Shown here: positions 33,151 through 45,370 of the stretch, piece by piece
How the letters are laid out: each line of letters starts with the position of its first letter
How positions within the stretch are numbered: position 1 is the stretch's first letter
Source of the DNA: Megascapheus bottae
Lineage: Eukaryota > Chordata > Mammalia > Rodentia > Geomyidae
DNA length: 64,000 nucleotides
Reading direction: 5' to 3'
Assembly: GCA_024803745.1 (NCBI GenBank)
Contig: JANJXV010000043.1
Coordinates: 645,001 to 709,000 of the forward strand
The notes under the pieces: generated by a model
The model's input: only the letters and a program-made list of their open reading frames with translations
The model's database searches: none
What the model was told of the DNA's origin: nothing
Position numbers and translations under genes: made by a program

Positions 33151-35279
33151 GGTGAGGGTGATGGTGAAAGTTAGGGTTTGGGTGAGAGTGAGGGTGAGGG
33201 TGAGGGTTAGGGTTTAGGATAGGGTTAGGGTGATGGTGAGGTTGAGGGTGAGAGTGAGGGTGAGGGTTAGGGTTAGGGTTAGGTTTTGCATTAGGGTTAG
33301 AGGGTTAGGTTTACGGTTAGGGTTATGGTTAGAGAGTTAGGTTTAGGGTTAGGGTTAGGGTTAGCCTTAGGGTTAGGTTTAGGTTTAATTTAGGGGTTAG
33401 GGTTAGGGTTAGTGTGTTATGGTTATGATTATGGTTATGTTTACTGTTAGAGGGTTAGGGTTGGGATTAGGGTTAGGGTCTGGGTTAGGGTTAGGGTTAG
33501 GGCTAGTATGAGGGTGAGGGTAAGGGGTAGAGGGTTAGGGTTGGGGTTAGGTTTAGGTGTAGGGTTAGGGTGAAGGTGAGGGTAAGCATACGTTTTCGGT
33601 TTAGGGTTAGGTTTAGTGTTAGGTTAGGGTGAGAGTAAGGCTTAGGGTGAGGGTTAGGGTTAGGGCTAGGGTTAGGGTTAGGGTGAGGATTATGGTTACG
33701 GTTAGAGGGTTAGGGTTAGGGTTAGGGTTAGGGTTAAGGTTAGGGTTAATTTTAGGGAGAGGGTTAGGTTGAGGGTGAGGGTGAGGCTGAGTGTTGTGGT
33801 TAGGGTTAGGGTTCGGTTAGGGTGAGGGTTAGGGTTAGAGGGTTAGGGTTAGGATTAGGGTTAGGGTTATGGTCACTGTTAGGGTTAGGGTGGTGAGTGT
33901 TAGGGTTAGAGTTAGGGTGAAGGTGAGGGTGAGGCTGTTCGTGAGGGTGAGGGTGAGTGTTAGGGTTAGGGTTTTGGTGATGGTGAGGGTTATGGCTGGC
34001 GTGAGGTTTAGGGTGAGGGTTAGGGTTAGGGGTAGGGTTAGGCTGAGTGTGAGTGTTGGGGTTAGGGTTAGGTTTAGGGTGAGGGTGAGGGTCAGGGTGA
34101 GGTTAGGGTTAGGGTTAGGGTTAGAGGATTAGGATTATGTTATCGTTAGAGGGTTAGGGTTAGGGTTAGGTTTAGCGAGAGGGTTTGATTGAGGGTGAGG
34201 GTGAGGCTGAGGCTTCGGGTTATGGTTAGGGTTCGGGTTAGGTTTAGAGGGAGGGTGAAGATGAAGGTTAGGGTTAGGGTTAGGGATAGGGTTAGGGTTA
34301 GAGGCTTAGGGTTAGGGTTAGAGTTAGGTTCAGGGTTAGGGTTACAGGTTTAAGGTTACAGTTAGAGTTAGGGGTAGAGGGTTAGTTTTATGGTTATGGT
34401 TATGTTTATGGTTAGGGTTAGGGTTAAGGTTAGCGTTACGGTTAGGGTGAGTGTGAGGGTTAGGGTTAGGGTTAGGCTTAGGGTTAGGGTGAGGGTGATG
34501 GTGAGGGTGAGGTTGAGGGTTAGGGTTAGGGTTAGTGTGAGGGTTAGGGGTTAGGGAGAGAGTTAGGTAGTGTGAGGGTGAGGGTGAGGGTTGGGGTTAG
34601 GGTTAGGGTTAGGGTGAGGGTGAGGGTGAGTGTGAGGGTTAGGGTTAGGGGTTAGAGTTAGAGATAGGGTGAGGGTGAGGGTGAGGATGAGGGTAAGGGT
34701 TTTGGTGAGGGTGAGGGTAAGGGTTAGGTTAGGGTTAGGGTTAGGGTTAGGGTTAGGGTTAGAGGTTTATAGTTGTGGTTAGGGTTAGGGACGGAGTTAG
34801 GGTTAGGGTTAGGTTTAGGGTTAGGGGTTAGGGTTAGGGTTAAGGTTAGGGTGAGGGTGAGGGTGAGGATTAGGTTTAGGGTTAGTGTTAGTGTTAGGGT
34901 TAGTGTTAGGCTGAGTGTGAGTGATAGATTTAGGGTTAGGGTTAGCGTTAGGTTGAGGGTGAGGATGAGGGTAACGGTTATGGTTAGGATTAGACTTAGG
35001 GTTAGGGTTAGAGGGTTAGGGTTAGGTTAAGAGTGTTAGGGTTAGGTTAGGGCTAGATTTACGGTTAGGGTGAGCGTGATGGTGAGGGTGAGTGTTAGGG
35101 TTATGGTTAGGTTTAGAGTTAGGGTTAGGATTAGTGAGAGGGTGAGGGTGAGGGTGAGGGTTAGGCGTAGGGTTAGGGATAGGGTTAGGGTTATGGTGAG
35201 GGTGAGGGTTAGGTTTAGAGGGTTAAGTTTAGGGTTAGAGTGTTAGGGTTAGAGTTAGGGTTAGGATTAGGGTTAGGGT

Positions 35280-35421
35280 TACAGGCTTAGGGTTAGGATT
35301 AGGGTAGAGTTAGGTTAGGGTTAGGGACCCTTAGGCTTAGTGTTAGAAGTAGGGTTAGGGTTAGAGGGTTAGGGTTAGGGTTAGGGTTAGGGTTAGGGTG
35401 AGGGTGAGGGTGAGGGTTAGG

Positions 35422-35459
<38 letters not shown>

Positions 35460-38400
35460 TAGTGTTAGTGTTAGGGATAGGATTAGAGGGTTAGTGTTAG
35501 GGTTATGGTTAGGGTTAGAGGGTTGGGGTTAGGGTTAGAGATTTAGGGTTAGAGTTAGGGATGGGGTTACGGTTAGGTTTAGATGGTTACGGTTAGGGTT
35601 AGTGTTAGGGTTAGGGTTAGCGTTAGGGTTAGGTTTAGCGTTAGGGTTAAGGTTAGGGTTGGGGGTTAGGGTGAGAGTTAGGGTTAGGTTTAGGGTTAGG
35701 TGAGGGTGAGGGTTAGGTTTAGAATCAGGGTTAGGGTTAGGGTGAGTGTGAGTGTGAGGGTGAGGGTGAGGGTTAGAGATAGGGTTAGGGTTAGGTTTAG
35801 GGTGAGGGTTAGGCTGAGCGTGATGGTGAGGGTGAGGGTGAGGTTGAGGGTTAATGTTAGGGTTAGGGTTAGGATGAAGGTGTGGGTTAGGGTTAGGGTT
35901 AGGGTTAAAGGGTTAGGGTTCGTTATAGGGTTAGGGTTAGGGTTAGAGGGTTAGGGTTATGGGGTTAGCGTTAGGGTTAGGGTTAGGGTTAGTGTTAGTT
36001 TTAGGGTGAGGGTGAGTGTGAGGGTTAAGGTTAGGGTTAGCGTGAGGGTGAGGGTGATGGTTAGGGTTAGGGTGAAGGTTTGGGTTTGGGATAGGGTTAG
36101 AGGGTTAGGATTAGGGTTAGGGTTAGAGGTTTAGGGTTAGAGTTAGGGTTAGGGTTATGTTAGGGTGAGGGTGAGGGTGAGGGTGAGCATGATGGTTAGG
36201 TTTACGATTAGGGTTAGAATGAGGGTGAAGGTGCGGATGAAGGTGAGGGTTAGGGTTAGGGTTAGGGTTAGAGGTATAGGGTTAGGGTTAGGGTTAGTGT
36301 TAGACTGAGGGTGAGTGTTAGGTTTAGGGTTAGGGTTAGAGTTGGGGTGAGGGTGAGTGTGAGGGTGAGGGGGATGGTTAGGGTCAGGGTGAGCGTAAGG
36401 GTTAGGGTTAGGGTTAGAGTTAGTGTTATGGTTAGAGGGTTAGGATTAGGGTTAGGGTTAGAGGCTTAGGGTTAGGTTTAGGGTTAGGGTTAGGGTTAGA
36501 TGGTTAGTGTTAGAGTTACGAATAGGGTTACAGTTATGCTTAGGGTTAGAGGGTTAGGCTTAGTGTGAGGGTGAAGGTGAGGGTGAGGGTGAGAGTTAGG
36601 GTTAGGGGTAGGGTTAGGGTTAGTATTAGAGGGTTAGGGTTAGAGAATTAGGGTTAGGGTTAGCGTTAGGGTTAGGAGTAGGATTAGGGTTAGGATTAGG
36701 GTTAGGGTGAGGGTGAGGGTGAGGGTTAGGGTTAGGGTTAGAGTTAAGGTTAGGGTGAAGGTGATGGTGACTGTGAGGGTTAGGTTTATGGTTAGGTTTA
36801 GATTTCGGGTTAGGATTAGTGTGAGGGTTAGGGTGAGGGTGAGGGTGAGGGATAGATTTAGGGTTAGGGTTAGGGTAGGGTTATGGTGAGTGTGAGAGTT
36901 AGGTTTAGAGGGTTAGGGTTAGGGTTAGAGGCTTAGGGTTAGGATTAGGGTTAGGTTAGGGTTAGGGACCCTTAGCCTTACTGTTAGAATTAGGGTTAGG
37001 GTTATAGGGTTAGGGTTAGGGTTAGGGTTAGGGTTAGGTTGAGTTGAGGATTCGGGTTCGGGTTTGGGTGCGGGTTCGGGTTAGGGTGAGGGTGAGTGTG
37101 AGTTTTAGGGTTAGGGTTAGGCTTAGGGTAATGTTAGGGTTAGGGTTAGGGTTAGGGTTAGGGTGAGGTGAGGGTGAGGGTAAGGGTTAGGTTTAGGGTT
37201 AGGTATCGGGTTAGGTTAAGTTTAGGGTGCGGGTGATGGTGAGGGTGAGGGTTAGGGTTAGGGTTAGGGTGAGGATTAGGGATGAGGATTAGGGTGAAGG
37301 TCAGGGTGAGGGTTAGGGTTCGGGTTAATGTTAGACTGATGTTTGGGTGATGGTGAGGGTGAGGATTGGGCTTAGGGTTAGGGTGAGGGTGTAGGTGAGG
37401 GTGAGGTTCAGGGTTAGTGTTGGGGTTAGGGTTAGATTTAGGGTTAGGGTGAGGGTGAGGGTGAGGGTGATGGTGAGGGTTAGGGGTAGGGTTAGGGTTA
37501 GGGTTAGGGAGAGGGTGAGTGTGAGGGTTATCGTTATGGTTAGGGTTAAGGTTAGGGTTAGAGGTTTAGGGTTAGGTTTAGTGTTAGGGTAGTGTTAGAG
37601 GGTTAAGGTTAGTGTTAGTGTTAGAGGGTTAGAGTTGGGGTTATGGTTAGGGTTAGGGTTAGGTTTAGGGTTAAGGTTAGGGTTAGGGTTAGGGTGAGGG
37701 TGAGGGTGAAAGTTAAGTTTAGGGTTAGGGTTAGGGATAGGGTGAGGGTGAGGGTGAGGGTGAGGGCAAGGGTTAGGTTTAGACAGTTAGAGTTAAGGTT
37801 AATGTTAGGGTTAGGGTTAGGGGTTAGTGTTTTGGTTATGGTTAGGGTTACGGTTAGGGTTATTGTTAGGGTTAGGGTTAGGGTTAGTCTTAGGGTGAGG
37901 ATGAGGGAGATGTTGAGGGTGAGGATCAGCGTTAGGGTTAGGGTGAGTGTGAGGGTGAGGATTAGGGTTAGGGGTAAGGTTAGGGTTAGGCTGAGGATGA
38001 GTTTTAGGGTTATGGTTAGAGTTAGGTTGAGGGTGAGGGTGAGGCTGAGGGTGAGGGTAAGGGTTATGTTTAGGGTTAGGTTAGGGTTAAGGTGAGGCTG
38101 AGGGTTAGTGTTAGGGTTAGGGTTAAGGTTAGCGTTAGGGTTGGGGTTAGGGTTAGGGGTTAGGGTTAGGGTTAGGGTTGGAGGTAGGTTTAGGGTTGGG
38201 GTGAAGTTGAGGGTGAGCGTGAGGGTTAAGTTTAGGGTTATGGTTAGGGTTAGGGTGAGGGTGAGGGTGAGTATGAGGGTTCGGTTTAGGGTTAGGGTCA
38301 TGGTTAGGGTGAGGTTTAGTGTGAGGTTGAGGGTGAGGTTCAGGATTAGGGTTAGGGTTAGGGTTAGATTTTAGGGTTAGGCTTAGTGTGAGGGTGCGGG

Positions 38401-39740
38401 TGAGGGAGTGGGTGAGGGTGAGAGTTCGTGTTAGGGTTAGGGTTAGTGTGAGGGTGAGGGTGAGGGTGAAGGTGATGGTTAGGGTTAGGGTTAGAGGGTT
38501 AGGGTTAGGGTTAGAGGGTTAGGGTTCGGTTGATGGTTAGGGTTAGAGGGTTAGGGTTAGGGGTAAGGGTTAGGGTTAGGGTTAGGGTAAAAGTTAAGGT
38601 TAGGTTGAGGAAGAGGTTGAGGGTTAGGGTTAGGGTTAGGGTGAGGGTGACGGTGAGGCTTAGGGTTAGGTTTAGGGTAAAGTTTAGGGTTACGATGAGG
38701 GTGAGCGTTAGGGTGAGGGTGAGGATGAGGGTTAGGGTTAGGGTTCGGGTTAGGGTTAGAGTGAGGGTGAGGGTAAGGTTTATTGTTAGAGGGTTAGGGT
38801 TAGTGTTAGGGTTAGAGGGTTAGGCTTAGGTTTAGGGTTAGGGTTTCGGTTAGGGTTAGAGTTAGAGGGTTAGGGTTAGGGTTATGGTTATGGTTATGGT
38901 TATGGTTAGGGTTAGTGTAAGTGTTAGGTTGAGGGTGAGGGTGAGGGTGAGGGTTAGGGTTAGGATTAGGGTGAGGGTTAGGGTGAGGGTGAGTGTGAGG
39001 TTTAGGATTAGGCTTTGGGTAGGGTTAGGCTTAGGGTAATGTTAAGGTTAGGATTATGGTCATGGTTAGGGTTAGGTGAGGGCGAGGGTGAGGGTAAGGG
39101 CAAGATTTAGGGTTAGGTATTGGGTTAGGTTCGATTTAGGGTGAGGGTGATGGTGAAGGTGAGGGTTAGGGTTAGGATTAGGGTGAGGATTAGGGGTTAG
39201 GATTAGGGTGAGGGTCAGGGTGAGGGTTAGGGTTAGGGTTAGTGTTAGGTGATGGTTGGGTGAGGGTGAGGGTTAGGCTTAGGGTTTGGGTGAGGGTGAG
39301 GGTGAGGGTTAGGGTTAGGGTTAGATTTAGGGTTAGGGTGAGGGTGAGGGTGATGGTGACCTTAAGGTTAGGGTTAGGGTTAGAGAGAGGTTGAGGGTGA
39401 GGGTGAGTGTGAGGGTTATAGTTATGGTTAGGGTTAGGATTAGGTTTAGAGGTTTAGGGTTAGGTTTAGTGTTAGGGTTAGGGTTAAAGGGTTAGGGTTA
39501 GTGTTAGGGTTAGAGGGTTAGGGTTAGGGTTATGGTTAGGGTTAGGTTTATTTTTAGGGTTAAGGTTAGGGTTAGGGTGAGGTTGAGGGTGAGGTTGAGG
39601 GTGAAGGTTAAGTTTAGGCTTAGGGTTAGGGTGAGGTTGAGAGTGAGGACGAGGGTTAGGTTTAGACAGTTAGGGTTAAGGTTAGGTTTAGGGTTAGGGG
39701 TTAGGGTTAGGGTTATGGTTAGGTGAGGAATAGGGTTAGG
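35280..39740 (+). repeat. Large collinear duplication, right copy with nested extra unit
   Basis: This is the partner of 23081-26240. The extra 1.4 kb (about 36.9-38.4 kb) is itself made of additional copies of the same anchors: TTAGGGACCCT again at 36965, the GGTATCGGG word at 37200, AGACAGTTAG at 37781 and GGCTGAGGATGAG at 37988. It looks like a unit inserted by unequal exchange between modules. Confidence 0.78.
37051..37080 (+). repeat. Cluster of TTCGGG/TTTGGG/TGCGGG variants
   Basis: Five consecutive units carry C or T where A normally stands (three TTCGGG, one TTTGGG, one TGCGGG). Elsewhere in the array position 3 is rarely changed in adjacent units. The cluster brings several CpG sites together. 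Confidence 0.8.
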
Positions 39741-39857
39741 GTTACGGATTGGGTGACGGTTAGGGTTAGGGTGAGGGTGAGGTTGAGGGTGAGGGTGTGG
39801 GTGAGGGGTAGGATTAGGGTTAGGGTTAGTGTTAGGTTTAGGGTTAGAGGGTTAGGG

Positions 39858-39887
39858 TTAGGCTTAGGCTTAGGCTTAGGCTTAGGC
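39858..39887 (+). repeat. Five tandem TTAGGC units
   Basis: Five exact TTAGGC hexamers in a row are flanked by TTAGGG and TTAGAGGG units. Single TTAGGC variants are common in the array, but homogeneous runs of five were seen only here and at 52633. Confidence 0.92.
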
Positions 39888-42800
39888 TTAGGGTAGAGGG
39901 TTAGGGTTAGGGTTAGGGTTAGGTTTATGGTTAAGGATAGGGTTACGGTTAGGGTGAGGTTGAGGGTGAGAGTGAGGGTGAGGGTTAGGGTTAGGGTTTG
40001 GGTTAGTGTGAGGGTGAGGGTAAAGTTGAGGGTGGGGGTTAGGTTTAGGGTTAGGGTTAGGGTTAGGGGTGAGGGTGAGGGTTAGGTTGAGAATGAGGGT
40101 GAGGGTGAGAGTGAGGGTTAGGGTTAGGATTAGGATTAGGGTGAGGTTGAGTGTGAGGGTGAGGGTTAGGGTTAGGGTTGGGGTTAGGGCTACGGTTAGG
40201 GATAGAGGGTTATGGTTAGGGTTAGGTTTAGGAGTAGATTAGGTTTAGGTTAGGGTTAGGGTTAGGGTGAGGGTGATGGTGTGGGTGAGTGTTGGTTAGG
40301 TTTATGTTTAGGGTTAGGGCTAGCGTTAGGGTGAGTTTAGGGTGAGGGTGAGGGTGAGGGTTAGGCTTAGGTTTAGGGTTAGGGTTAGGGTTAGGGTTAG
40401 GTTTAGGGTTAGAGTGAGGGTGAGGGTTAGGTTGAGAGGGTTAGGGTTAGAGGCTTAGGGTTACGGTTATAGTTAGGGTTAGGGTTAGGGTTAGAGGGTT
40501 AGGGTTAGGGTTAGGGTTAGGGTTAGGGATAGGGTTTGGGTTTGGGTTAGGGTTAGGGTGAGGGTTAGGTTTAGAAGGTGAGGTTTAGGGTTAGGGTTAG
40601 GGTTAGGGTTAGAGGGTTAGGGTTAGCATTATTTTACGGTTAGAATTAAGGTTAGAGGGTTAGGGTTAGGGTTGGGGTTATGGTTAGAGGTTTAGGGTTA
40701 GGGTTAAAGTTAGAAGGTTACGGTTAGGGTTAGGTTTAGGGTTAGTGTAAGGGTGAGGGTGAGGGTTAGGGATAGTGTTAGTGTTAGGGTAAGGGTGAGT
40801 GTGAGGGTGAGGGTGAGAGTTAGGGTTAGGGTTAGGGTTAGGCTTAGGCTTAGGGTAAGTGTTAGGGTTAGGGTTAGGGTTAGGGTGAGTTGAGGGTGAG
40901 GGTAAGGGTTAGGTATAGGGTTAGATTAGGTTTAGGGTGAGGGTGATGGTGAGGGTGAGAGTTAGGTTTAGGGTTTGGATGAGGTTTAGGGGTTAGGATT
41001 AGTGTGAGGGTCAGGGTGAGGGTGAGGTTGATGGTAAGGATTAGGTTAGGGTTAGGGTTAGGGTTAGAGTTGGAGGGTTAGGGTTAGGGTTAGGGTAAGG
41101 GTTAGAGGGTTAGGGTTAGGGTTAGGGGTTAGGGTTAGATTTAGGGTTAGGCTGAGGGTGAGCGTGATGGTGAGGGTTAGGGTTAGGGTTAGGGTTACGG
41201 TTAGGGTTATTGTGAGGGTGAGTGTGAGGGTTAGCGTTAGGGTTAGAGTTAGGATTAGGGTTAGAGGTTCAGGGTTAGGTTTAGTGTCAGGGTTAGGGTT
41301 AGAGGGTTAGGGTTAGGGTTAGATTGTTAGGGTTAGGGTTATATTGTTAAGGTTAGGGTTAGGGTTATGTTTAGGTTAAGGTTTAAGGTTATGGTTAGGG
41401 TGAGGGTGAGGGTGAGGGTGACAGTGAGGTTGAGGGTTAGGCTAGGGTTAGGGTAAGTGTTAGATTTAGGAGGATGAGGGTGAGGGTTAGGATGAGGGTG
41501 AGGGTGAGGGTTAGGGTCAGAGTTATGATGAGAGTGAGGGTTAGGTTTAGATGGTTAGGTTTCGGGTTAGGGTCAGAGGATTAGGGTTAGGGTTAGGGTT
41601 AGAGGTTTAGGGTTAAGGTTAGGGTTAGGATTAGGTTTAGGGTTAGATGGTTATGGTTATGGTTATGGTTAGGTTTAGGGTTAGGGTTAGGGTTAGGGTG
41701 AGGGTGAGGGTGAGGCTGAGGGTGAGGGTGAGGGTGAAGGTTAAGATTAGGGTTAGGGTTAGGGTGAAGGTGAGGGTGAGGGTGAGGGCGAGGGTTAGGT
41801 TTAGACAGTTAGGCTTAAGGTTAGGGTTAGGGTTAGGGGTTAGGGTTATGGTTATGGTTAGGGTTACGGTTAGTTTTATGATTAGGGTTAGGTTTAGAGT
41901 TAGTCTTAGGGTGAGGGTGAGGGTCAGGTTCAGTGTGAGGGTTAGGATTAGGGTTAGGGTGAGTGTAAGGTTGACATTGAGGGTGAGGGTTAGGGTTAGG
42001 GGTAGGATTAGGGTTAGGCTGAGGATGAGTTTTTGGGTTATGGTTAGAGTTAGGGTTAGGGTGAGGGTGAGGGTGAGGGTAAGGATTAGGGTTAGGGTGA
42101 GAGTGAGGGTGAGGGCGAGGGTTAGGTTTAAGTTTAGGATTCGGGTTAGGGTTAGAGTGAGTGTGAGCGTTAGGGTTAGAGGGTTAGGGTTCAGGTTATG
42201 GTTAGAGGGTTAGCGTTAGGGTTAGGATGAGGGTTAGGGTTAGGATTAGAGGGTTAGGGTTAGGGATAGGGTTAGGGGTACTGTTACGGTTAGCATTAGA
42301 GGGTTAGGGTTAGGGTTATGGTTAGGGTTAGCGTTAGTGTAAGGGTGAGGGTGAAGGTGAGGGTGAGGGTGAGTGTTAGGGTATGGGTTAGGGCTAGGGT
42401 TAGGATGAGGGTGAGGGTTAGGGTGAGGGTGAGGGTTAGGGTTAGGGTTAGGGTTAGGGTTAGAGTGAGGGTGAGGGTAAGGGTTAGGGTTAGAGCTTTA
42501 GGGTTAGCGTTAGGCTTAGTGAGTTAGGGTTAGGGTTAGGGTTAGGGTTAAAGGTTTAGGTTAAGGGTTAGGGTTAGGGTTAGAGTGTTACGGTTAAGGT
42601 TAGGGTTAGGGTTAGTGTTAGAGGATTAGGGTTAGGGTTAGGTTTAGGATTAGGTTGAGGGTGAGGCTGAGGCTGAGGGTGAGGGTGAGGGTGAAGGTTA
42701 AGGTTAGGGTTTGGGTTAGGGTGAAGGTGAGGGTGAGGGTGAGGGCGAGGTTTAGGTTTAGACAGTTAGGGTTAGGATTAGGGTTAGGGGTTAGGGTTAT

Positions 42801-45059
42801 GGTTAGGGTTACGGTTAGTGTTAGGATTAGGGTTAGGTTTAGGGTTAATCTTAAGGTGAGGGTGAGGGTGAGGTTCAGAGTGAGGGTTAATGTTAGGGTT
42901 AGGTTGAGTGTAAGGGTGAGGGTGAGGGTGAGGGTTGGGGTTAGGGGTAGGTTTAGGGTTAGGTTGAGGATGAGTTTTAGGGTTATGGTTAGAGTTAGGG
43001 TGAGGGTGACGGTAAGGGTGAGGTTGAGGGTAAGGGATATGTTTAGGGTCAGGGTTAGGTTTAGGGTGAGGGTGAGGGTGAGGGTTAGGGTTAGGGTTAG
43101 GGTTAAGGTGAGGTTGAGGGTGAGTGTTAGGGTTAGGGTTAGGGTTACATTTACGGTTAGGGGGAGGTTGAGGGTGACGGTGAGGGTGAGGGTTAGGGTT
43201 AGGGTGAGGGTAAAGTTTGGGTTAGGGTTAGGGTTAGGGTTAGGCTTAGGGTAAGTGTTAGGTTTAGGGTTAGGGTTAGGGTAAGGGTGAGGGTGAGAGT
43301 AAGGGTTAGGTTTAGGGTTAGGTATAGGGTTAGGTTAGGTTTAGGGTGAGTGTGATGTTGAGGGTGAGAGTTAGGGTGAGGGTTAGGAGTTAGGATTAGG
43401 GGGAGGGTCAGGGTGAGGGTGAGGGTGAGGTTGACGGTGAGGTTTAGGTTAGGGTTAGGGTTAGGGTTGGAAGGTTAGGGTTAGGGTTAAGGTAAGGGGT
43501 TGAGCATTAGGGGTAGGGTTAGGGTTAGGGTTGGCGGTTAGGGTTAGATTTAGGGTTAGGGTGACTGTGAGGGTGAGCATGATGGTGAGGGTTAAGGTTA
43601 GGGTTACGGTTAGGGTTAGGGTTAGGGTGAGGGTGAGTGTGAGGGTTAGCGTTAGGGTTAGGGGTAGGATTAGGGTTAGAGGTTTAGGGTTCGGTTTTGT
43701 GTTAGGATTAGTGTTAGAGGGTTAGGGTTAGGGTTAGGGTTAGAGTGTTAGGGTTAGGGTTAGGGTTATGTTTAGGTTAAGGTTTAAGGTTAGGGTTAGG
43801 GTGAGGGTGAGGGTGAGGGTGACAGTGAGGGTGAGGGTTATGGTTAGAGTTAGGGTAAGTGTTAGATTTAGGATGAGGGTGAGGGTTAGGGTGAGGGTGA
43901 GGTTCAGGGTGAGGGTTAGTGTTAGGGTTAGGATTAGGGGGAGGGTGAGAGTTAGGTTTAGATGGTTTGGGTTAGGGTTAGGGTTAGAGGGTTAGGGTTA
44001 GGGTTAGCGGTGTAGGTTTAGGTTTAGGGTTAGGGTTAGGGTTAGAGTGTTACGGTTAGGCTTAGGATTTGGGTTAGTGTTAGAGGATTAGGGTTAGGGT
44101 TAGGGTTAGGGTGAGGGTGAGGGTGAGGCTGAGGGTGAGGGTGAAGGTTAAGGTTAGGGTTTGGGTTAGGGTGAAGGTGAGGGTTAGGTTGAGGGCGAGG
44201 GTTAGGTTTAAACAGTTAGGGTTAAGGTTAGGGTTAGGTTTAGGGTTAGGGGTTAGGGTTATGGTTAGGGTTACGGTTATGGTTAGTTTTATGACTAGGG
44301 TTAGGTTTAGGGTTAGTCTTAGGGTGAGGGTGAGGTTCAGCGTGAGGGTTAGGGTTAGGGTTAGGGTGAGTGTAAGGGTGAGGGTGAGGGTGAGGGTTAG
44401 GGTTAGGGGTAGGGTTAGGTTTAGGATGAGGATGAGTTTTAGGGTTATGGTTAGAGTTAGGGTGATTGTGAGGGTGAGGATGAGGGTAAGGGATATGTTT
44501 AGGGTTAGGGTTAGGTTTAGGGTGAGGGTGAGGGTTAGGGTTAATGTTAGGGTTACGGTGAGGCTGAGGGTGAGTGTTAAGGTTATGGTTAGGGTTAGGA
44601 TGAGGTTGAGGGAGAGGTGTGGGTGAGGGTGAGGTAAGGGTTAGGTTTAGAGTTAGGTTTAGGATTAGGGTTAGTGTTAGGGTGAGGGTGATGGTGAGGG
44701 TGAGTGTGAGGGTTAGGGGTTAGTATCAGGGTGAGGTAGAGGGTGAGGTTGAGAGTGAGGGTTAGGTTTGGGTTAGGATTAGGGTTAGGGTTGAAGTGTT
44801 AGGGTTAGTGTTAGGGTAAGGAGTAGAGGGTTAGAGTTAGGGTTAGGGTTAGGGGTTACGGTTAGGTTTAGGGTTAGGTTGAGGTTGAGGGTGAGGTTGA
44901 GGGTTTTGGTGAGGGTGAGAGTGAGGGTTAGGGTTAGGGTTAAAGTTAGGGTTGGGGTGAGTGTGAGGGTGAGCATGAGAGTGAGGGTGAGGGTGAGGGT
45001 GAGGGTAAGGGTTAGGTTTATGGTTAGGGTTAGGTTTAGGGTGAGGGTTAGGGTGAGGG

Positions 45060-45370
45060 TGAGGGTTAGGGTCAGGGTTAGGGTTAGGCTGAGGGTGAGT
45101 GTTAGGGTTAGGGTTAGGGTTAGGATTAGGGTGAGAGTGAGGAAGAGGGTGAGGGTTAGGCTTAAGGTTATGCTGATGGTGAGGGTTAGGGTTAGGGTGA
45201 GGGTGAAGTTGAGGGTTAGGGTCAGGGTTAGGGTTAGGCTGAGGGTGAGGGTGAGTGTTAGGGTTAGGTTTAGGGTTAGGGTGAGGGTGAGGGTGACGGT
45301 TAGGGTTAGGATTAGGGTTAGGGTGATGGTGAGGGTGAGGGTGAGGGTTAGGGTTAGGGTTAGAGTGAGG
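45060..45370 (+). repeat. 150-bp tandem duplication
   Basis: GTCAGGGTTAGGGTTAGGCT followed by GAGGGTGAGTG is at 45071 and 45221, 25 hexamers apart. The stretch is in one hexamer register, which is why a long Val-Arg frame (44879-45499) runs across it. Confidence 0.7.

Larger units (their letters stand above)
25400..44640 (+). repeat. Higher-order repeat zone with 1.45-kb A-A2-B-C unit
   Basis: Four landmarks recur. A is AGACAGTTAGG-TTAAGG (25976, 27381, 29335, 29689, 37781, 39664, 41803, 42760, 44210). A2 is GCTGAGGATGAGTTTTAGGG and near variants (27595, 29903, 37988, 42016, 42962, 44426), always 202-216 bp after an A. B is GGTATCGGG or GGTATAGGG followed by TTAGG and GTGATG (near 25440, 26822, 28120, 28560, 37200, 39117, 40912, 43320). 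C is GTAAGTGTTAGATTTAGG (28976, 29346, 41453, 43855). The order A-A2-B-C-A is cleanest at 42760-44210, a period of 1450 bp. A shorter B-A form (540-585 bp) occurs at 25.4-27.4 and 37.2-39.7 kb. One more B copy lies far away near 61797. Confidence 0.82.

Noticed and set aside
39858..39887. TTAGGC run as nematode contamination or chimeric assembly
   Set aside because: Only five units, embedded seamlessly in host-type variants, and single TTAGGC units are common throughout the array.
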